Shown here one piece after another: positions 14,471 through 18,227 of a DNA stretch of 18,227 nt (its first letter is position 1; each line of letters opens with the position of its first letter). The notes beneath the pieces were generated by a model. It did no database searches, had not been told where the DNA came from, and saw nothing but the letters and a program-made list of their open reading frames with translations. Origin of the DNA: JAWLFY01 sp964462125 (GTDB lineage: Bacteria > Planctomycetota > Planctomycetia > Pirellulales > Pirellulaceae); contig CAYWXT010000098.1 in assembly GCA_964462125.1 (NCBI GenBank), forward strand, positions 1 through 18,227, in the 5' to 3' direction. The position numbers and the translations under genes were made by a program.

Positions 14471-16245
14471 TTCGACTCTTCTTCGCCGAGCGTCTTGTCG
14501 GGCTCCTCCCCGGTCGTCGTTGTGCCCCCGCTGGGCGACTTTAGGGCGGCGGGAACCGGGTCGGTCGAAATCCGTTCGGCGACGACCAAGCACATGTCGT
14601 CAATCGGGACCGCCCCGCCGAGATGCTCGAACACGGCGTTGACGATCCGATCCTTGACCGTCTCCGCGTCCCCCCCTTGGGCGACCAACGCACGAATCTT
14701 GTCGATCCCGAACTCGCGATCTCGGCTGTCCATCGCTTCGTTCAACCCATCGGTGTACAGCACGGCCATGTCGCCCCGCCCCATCGGAAACTCGACCGAC
14801 TCGTATTCCATCCCCTCGTCGATCGCGATCGGCAATCCTGATTCCTCGCTGCCCGGTTCGACCAGGCTTCCGTCAGCAGACCGCCGCACGATCGGAGCCA
14901 TATGGCCCGCGTTGACGACCGTTACGGTTTCCTGGCCAGGTTCGATCACCATCACCAACAGCGTGACGAACCGTTCGACATGCAACCGGCTCATGCGGTC
15001 GTTGAGCCGTCCGATCGCCTTGCCCGTGTCCCGGTCACTGGCAAGGCAAAAGCGGGCCTCGGCCGACAGCTTCGCCATGTACATCGCCGCTGCGACGCCA
15101 TGGCCGACCACGTCTGCGAGGATGATCGCCACCCGGCCGTCGGGAAGTGGGACATAGTCGAAGTAATCGCCGCCGATGTGATGGGCGGCCCGGTAAAAGC
15201 TCCGGACGCGAAAACCGTCTGCCTCGGGTGGCTTCTGCGGCAAAAACGCTTGCTGGACCTCGGTGGCCAACTTCAAGTCCTGTTCCACCTCCCGCTGCCG
15301 GAGCGCCTGCTCGTGCATCCGCGCATTGTTGATCAGAACCCCGGCTTGAGCCGCAACGCCGGCGAGCAGGTCGACATCCTCGTCGCGAAACTGGCCCCGA
15401 CCCCGAGTCGAATCGATCTGAAGCGCCCCGATCGGGTTTCCCTCATCGTCGTGCAGCGGGGCGCAGACCAGCGAGCGGATGGAGAAATCGGCGATCGATT
15501 CGCTGCTGTCAAAACGGCTGTCGTCCATCGCATCGAACGACAGGACCGCTTCCCCCGACCGCATCGCCTTGTGGATGATCGTCCGGCTGATGCGGATCGT
15601 TTCTGTCTCATCGCGCTCGTGACGCAGTTTGACCCACTTGGGAACCAACACCCCGTCGGGATCTTTCATCACCACAAACCCGCGGTCAGCCGACGGGAAG
15701 ATGTCGAACAGACTTTCCAAGATCTTGGGCAGCACGTCGTCGAGCGCGAGTGCCCCGGTCAGGTTGCGGTTGATCTTCGTCAGCGCCGCCAACTTGGCCT
15801 CCGCCGTGGCGGTCATCTTGAGACCACCCTCACTGGAGTAGTACTCCACCTTCGCCCCCGGAGCCGACTTGGTTTCGTGATCGTCGACCATCACGATCCC
15901 GAAGCTCGATCCCTCAAAGGTCATCTCCGACCCAGACTGCGAGAAGGGCGGCGTCGTCTCCTGGTGAAAGATCAGCTCCACATCACTGATCCGGATGCGG
16001 TCCCCCTCCTGCAGCTGTTGCGGCGCCGTCAACAACTGGCCGTTCAAAAACGTCCCATTGCGGCTGCCCAGATCCTCAACCGTGTACTCCTCCCCCTCCC
16101 GGACCAACTTCGCGTGGTAGCGGCTGACTGCCCCCGCGTCGACCACGATATCACACCCCGGATGCCGGCCGATCGATGTCTCCAGCGGCCCCAACTCAAA
16201 CCGCTCGATCCCGTTGCCGTTGGTATTGGTCGAAAGAAACGCCAT
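14467..16245 (-). CDS. FHA–GAF–SpoIIE/PP2C protein phosphatase
   Basis: A 592-residue cytoplasmic serine phosphatase with sensory modules. An FHA domain (about 1-95; SIGRHPGCDIVVD, SRYHAKL, LGSRNGTFLNG) binds phosphothreonine peptides. A GAF domain (about 165-310) probably senses a ligand, and a short coiled helix (RQREVEQDLKLATEVQQAFLP, about 317-336) leads into the PP2C SpoIIE/RsbU domain. Its metal-binding residues are visible in GGDYFD (358-363), ADVVGHG (Asp378), LYTDG (Asp499) and DD at 549-550. The tail is Thr/Glu-rich. ATG 16245 opens the FHA domain; the frame runs 85 residues further to 16500 but over low-complexity repeats. RsbU-type enzymes usually dephosphorylate anti-anti-sigma proteins. 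The convergent Ser/Thr kinase could supply phosphoproteins read by the FHA domain, which is inference. Confidence 0.93.
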   Translation of the reverse strand: MAFLSTNTNGNGIERFELGPLETSIGRHPGCDIVVDAGAVSRYHAKLVREGEEYTVEDLGSRNGTFLNGQLLTAPQQLQEGDRIRISDVELIFHQETTPPFSQSGSEMTFEGSSFGIVMVDDHETKSAPGAKVEYYSSEGGLKMTATAEAKLAALTKINRNLTGALALDDVLPKILESLFDIFPSADRGFVVMKDPDGVLVPKWVKLRHERDETETIRISRTIIHKAMRSGEAVLSFDAMDDSRFDSSESIADFSIRSLVCAPLHDDEGNPIGALQIDSTRGRGQFRDEDVDLLAGVAAQAGVLINNARMHEQALRQREVEQDLKLATEVQQAFLPQKPPEADGFRVRSFYRAAHHIGGDYFDYVPLPDGRVAIILADVVGHGVAAAMYMAKLSAEARFCLASDRDTGKAIGRLNDRMSRLHVERFVTLLVMVIEPGQETVTVVNAGHMAPIVRRSADGSLVEPGSEESGLPIAIDEGMEYESVEFPMGRGDMAVLYTDGLNEAMDSRDREFGIDKIRALVAQGGDAETVKDRIVNAVFEHLGGAVPIDDMCLVVAERISTDPVPAALKSPSGGTTTTGEEPDKTLGEEESK

Positions 16246-16504
16246 GGGGACCCGAGCGTGAGAAACATCGAACGTTGACCTGGGGTCGAGATTCAGCTGG
16301 AGACCACTGATTGTAGAAGCCCCGCGCCGGCCCACAATGGGGAAATCGGCTTGACCAATATCGAGCTGCCCCCTACCTTGCTGCAAGCGAGCTGGCGCGG
16401 GGAGCTCCCCTGCGGCCCGGGATGCCCCTGCGGCCCGGGATGCCCCTGCGGCCCGGGATGCGACGCGCGCCTTTGCAAGGACCGCCCGCCCCTCCCCCAC
16501 CTCC
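16246..16504. other. Intergenic region between phosphatase gene and tRNA-Gln
   Basis: No gene is supported. It should contain the phosphatase promoter, read on the minus strand, but I see no convincing -35/-10 pair. The stretch near 16411-16464 is an 18-bp tandem repeat. The minus-strand frame through here is open to 16500, but its translation is repetitive (GASRAA units) and unlike a protein domain. Confidence 0.5.
16411..16461. repeat. 18-bp tandem repeat, three units
   Basis: The unit TGCGGCCCGGGATGCCCC is repeated exactly at 16411-16428 and 16429-16446, with a third copy truncated at 16447-16461. Each unit contains GGCCCGGG, so the transcript could fold on itself. It lies between the phosphatase gene and the tRNA. 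Confidence 0.85.
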
Positions 16505-16576
16505 TGCCCGATGGTGTAATTGGCAACACAGCGGATTCTGGTTCCGTCGTTCTAGGTTCGAGTCCTAGTCGGGCAG
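16505..16576 (+). tRNA. tRNA-Gln (anticodon CTG)
   Basis: A 72-base cloverleaf folds by eye. The acceptor arm TGCCCGA (16505-16511) pairs with TCGGGCA (16569-16575), leaving discriminator G at 16576. The D stem GTG/CAC is at 16514-16516 and 16527-16529. The anticodon stem is GCGGA/TCCGT with loop TTCTGGT, giving anticodon CTG at 16538-16540, which reads the glutamine codon CAG. The T arm is CTAGG-TTCGAGT-CCTAG (16552-16568). The terminal CCA is not encoded and must be added. The tRNA stands alone, plus strand, between the phosphatase gene and the integron integrase region. Confidence 0.95.
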
Positions 16577-16802
16577 CTTCAGGGCAAGTCAGCCAAGGCC
16601 CTACGAGCATGAGCCTTCGTTCTGGTGCGTCTTTCGCGATGGCCACAGCCAGCCACTGGGTTCGGACGGACCCTTGCTCGATGACGTCATCGGAATCGAT
16701 CGGCGAAGTCGGCCGAGCACTGTTGTGGGTGCGAACTTCTCTACACTGCGTTTCGAGCAGCCACTTCCCGAAGCCCCCCGAATGTTGACACAGGGAGTGC
16801 GA

Positions 16803-16920
16803 ACCGGCGAGAATACACGGCGACGCGATCTCGCCAACGGGCGAAAACATCCATCCGAGCCGGCGAGAATAAGTGGGTGCCACCCACCTTGCCGAAGGTG
16901 ACGACCGGTGAGAATAAGCA
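16803..16920. repeat. Three dispersed copies of an ACCGGCGAGAATA motif
   Basis: The string occurs as ACCGGCGAGAATA (16803-16815), GCCGGCGAGAATAAG (16859-16873) and ACCGGTGAGAATAAG (16904-16918), with 56- and 45-base spacing. The second copy runs straight into the palindrome GTGGGTGCCACCCAC. They are spaced rather than tandem, unlike the other repeats here. Confidence 0.65.
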
Positions 16921-17006
16921 CGGGGTAATCGCGTGCTGTCAGTGGTCAGCGTATCTAGACCTACGGTCCATCGAGCGGAAACGAATTCCAGGATTCGTGT
17001 TGATCC

Positions 17007-17069
17007 CGCGTGCCTGCTAACCTCGCCCGCGTGCCTGCTAACCTCGCCCGCGTGCCTGCTAACCTCGCC
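17007..17069. repeat. 21-bp tandem repeat, three perfect units
   Basis: Three identical units at 17007-17027, 17028-17048 and 17049-17069, each containing TGCCTGCTAACCTCG. The GCTAAC core recalls the AAC end of integron recombination core sites, and a GTTAGC in inverse orientation follows at 17080-17085. The flanking bases do not fit the core consensus well, so this is not called as an attC site. Confidence 0.85.
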
Positions 17070-17123
17070 GGTCGTTACCGTTAGCCGATGAGCGGTTGTG
17101 GTGCTGGCGGTCAACCATCCGTT

Positions 17124-17158
17124 GCCGATGTCACGTCGCCGATGTCACGTCGCCGATG
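17124..17158. repeat. 14-bp tandem repeat spanning the intI stop codon
   Basis: GCCGATGTCACGTC occurs at 17124-17137 and 17138-17151, with a half unit at 17152-17158. The intI stop (complement TCA at 17145-17147) lies inside a unit, so the end of the gene was duplicated beyond the stop, as at hisF. Confidence 0.85.
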
Positions 17159-18227
17159 CCATTCGATCCAGCGGACTGGTCACCGCCAGCCCAGGCCGAT
17201 TCATGACGTGCGTGTAGATCATCGTCGTCTTCACGTCCTTGTGCCCAAGCAGTTCCTGCACCGTGCGAATGTCAGCTCCATCTTCAAGCATGTGAGTCGC
17301 AAAAGAATGTCGCAAAGTATGTGGTGTCGCCGGTTTCGTGATCGAGGTGCGTCGCAATGCTTTCCGCATCGCGTCAGCGAAAGTACTTTCATGGACATGA
17401 TGGCGGCGGATGACACCGCTTCGAGGATCTGGCGAAAGTTGCCGAGCAGGGAACACGTATTGCCACCCAATTTCGCGATCCGCGTTGGGATACTTGCGGT
17501 GCAGTGCGAAGGGTAGGTAGACCCGGCCGAAGCCATCTTGCAGATCATCTCGATGGATCGATTTGGCTGTCTCGATGCAGCGTTGCAGTGGTTCCACAAC
17601 GAATTCTGGAAGCACCGTCACACGATCCTCTTGCCCTTTGCCATTGCGGACGACGATATGGCCCGTGTCGAAGCAAACGTCCTTGATCCGCAAACAGCGA
17701 CATTCGCGATGCCGTAGCCCACTTCCGTACATCAAATGAAACATCGTCGCCTTCGTTCCACGCATGAAGCTCATCAACTCAGCCACTTCGCGTTTGCTCA
17801 GCACAACCGGACGGTATTGACTCGCCTTGGCACGCACGCGCTGGATGAACTTCAAGTCACGACCCACAACTTTTCCGTAGTAAAAAAGCAAGGCGGAGAG
17901 AGCTTGGTTTTGCGTTCCCGCGGTGACTTCCCCCGCCACGGCCAAATCGGTTAGGAACTGACCGATTTCCGGCTCGCCGTAATTCTGAACCTGATCATCA
18001 TCCAAATGCCGTATGAATCGCAGAAGCCAGTTGACGTATGTCTCCTCCGTCGTTTTCGGATGATGCAGAACTCTCATACGGGCCCGCATCACCCGAGCCG
18101 CCTCCGGCTCCTCAGGATCGAGCGTCCCCGGTAGCCCTTCTCCAGGAATCCCATTTTGGCCGCCGCCCCCAGCGCCACACCGCCGTTCCACCTCGGCCAA
18201 TTCTCCCAGTTTGAGCTTGAAGGGAGC
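17145..18227 (-). CDS. intI: Integron integrase IntI (tyrosine recombinase), 5' end outside window
   Basis: This is a site-specific tyrosine recombinase of the integron type, which moves gene cassettes between attI and attC sites. Numbering from a TTG at 18200, the N-terminal SAM-like domain starts near TEETYVNWLLRFIRHL. The catalytic residues are Arg163 (GSGLRHRE), Lys188 (GKG), His294 and Arg297 (HTLRHSF), His320 (LLGHKD) and Tyr329 (MIYTHV), all intact. The IntI-specific insert absent from XerC/D is clear at about 226-270 (YLPFALHRKYPNA, WQYVFPARQLSPDPRSG, RRHHVHES). The frame stays open to the right edge, so the gene is probably longer; extended N-termini occur in planctomycete integron integrases. 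A short version could start at ATG 18089. Sampled GC is 50-58%, below the left-hand genes. Cassettes are not seen on its 3' side. Confidence 0.93.
   Translation of the reverse strand, partial: APFKLKLGELAEVERRCGAGGGGQNGIPGEGLPGTLDPEEPEAARVMRARMRVLHHPKTTEETYVNWLLRFIRHLDDDQVQNYGEPEIGQFLTDLAVAGEVTAGTQNQALSALLFYYGKVVGRDLKFIQRVRAKASQYRPVVLSKREVAELMSFMRGTKATMFHLMYGSGLRHRECRCLRIKDVCFDTGHIVVRNGKGQEDRVTVLPEFVVEPLQRCIETAKSIHRDDLQDGFGRVYLPFALHRKYPNADREIGWQYVFPARQLSPDPRSGVIRRHHVHESTFADAMRKALRRTSITKPATPHTLRHSFATHMLEDGADIRTVQELLGHKDVKTTMIYTHVMNRPGLAVTSPLDRMASAT

Larger units (their letters stand above)
16577..17144. other. Gene-free, repeat-rich region downstream of the integron integrase
   Basis: About 570 bases without a credible gene. 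Contents are three imperfect copies of ACCGGCGAGAATA near 16803, 16859 and 16904; a 15-base palindrome GTGGGTGCCACCCAC at 16873-16887 followed by hairpin CACCTT/AAGGTG; a six-base-pair hairpin at 16981-16998; three 21-base tandem units at 17007-17069; an inverted GCTAAC/GTTAGC pair ending at 17085; and the start of the 14-base repeat at the intI end. An attI site or degenerate attC sites could hide here, but none is convincing. The translation across it on the minus strand is repetitive and runs through the tRNA, so it is not a gene. Confidence 0.6.

Noticed and set aside
14902..16278. 458-codon plus-strand frame opposite the PP2C phosphatase
   Set aside because: It is a shadow of the phosphatase gene, whose FHA, GAF and PP2C motifs are unambiguous.
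16246..16500. N-terminal extension of the PP2C phosphatase
   Set aside because: The extra 85 residues translate the 18-bp tandem repeat and non-coding sequence; the FHA domain begins directly after ATG 16245.
16552..16576. tRNA-Gln 3' end as attachment site of an integrated element
   Set aside because: I found no second copy of the tRNA end within the window, and the adjacent recombinase is of the integron type, which does not normally use tRNA genes.
16586..16597. AAGTCAGCCAAG shared with the BatA-like gene tail at 3303
   Set aside because: A 12-base match across 18 kb of biased sequence may be chance, and no longer similarity surrounds it.
16785..16816. TTGACA promoter followed by GAATAC
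   Set aside because: Spacing is 20 bases, the -10 match is poor and no gene follows on that strand.
16411..17069. CRISPR array
   Set aside because: The repeats are head-to-tail without unique spacers, and no cas gene is present.
16293..17114. 273-codon minus-strand frame across the repeats and the tRNA
   Set aside because: It runs antisense through tRNA-Gln, its N-terminus is the translated 21-bp repeat (GEVSRHA units), and its sequence resembles no protein domain. Part of it is the familiar false translation of a tRNA complement.
17007..17116. attC site built from GCTAAC/GTTAGC or GGTTG/CAACC
   Set aside because: The cores do not match RYYYAAC and GTTRRRY, and the inner arms are not complementary, so the folded structure IntI recognises is not supported.

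Overview
The window looks like a high-GC planctomycete chromosome, probably of the Pirellulaceae type. This rests on several features: a MoxR/BatA/VWA membrane operon, an ECF sigma factor next to a large Ser/Thr kinase, a secreted redoxin-cytochrome c-copper monooxygenase fusion, and an integron integrase with an extended N-terminus. Most genes have weak or no Shine-Dalgarno sequence, which also fits. Placement comes from recognising protein families; no database search was possible.

Layout, left to right. (1) 208-5686, plus strand: a tightly packed operon of a MoxR AAA+ ATPase, a BatA/VWA membrane protein and a second VWA membrane protein with a GATase-like fold, joined by GTGA and ATGA overlaps. 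(2) 5810-8402, minus strand: fructosamine-kinase-family gene, then hisF, then a shortened, lower-GC HelD-like gene that keeps both ends and its motif II-IV core but has lost the Walker A region and the stretch before motif VI. (3) 8499-11031, plus strand: the secreted redoxin/cytochrome/monooxygenase, then an ECF-type sigma factor. The two genes share a near-identical upstream motif. (4) 11142-14198, plus strand: a 1018-residue Ser/Thr kinase with an internal membrane anchor and a TolB/FlgO-like plus TPR-like C-terminus. It probably forms a signalling unit with the sigma factor. (5) 14183-16245, minus strand: an FHA-GAF-SpoIIE/PP2C phosphatase translationally coupled to an acylphosphatase. (6) 16505-16576: tRNA-Gln(CTG). 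(7) 16577-17144: a gene-free, repeat-rich stretch. (8) 17145 to the right edge, minus strand: an IntI-type integron integrase, cut at its 5' end by the window.

The kinase and the PP2C phosphatase are convergent neighbours, so 10.4-16.2 kb may be a phosphorylation-signalling island. The right end is the front of a chromosomal integron; if a cassette array exists it most likely lies beyond the window, because no convincing attC site is visible here. A recurrent, otherwise unexplained feature is short tandem duplication (7, 14, 15, 17, 18 and 21 bases). Two of these span stop codons (hisF and intI).
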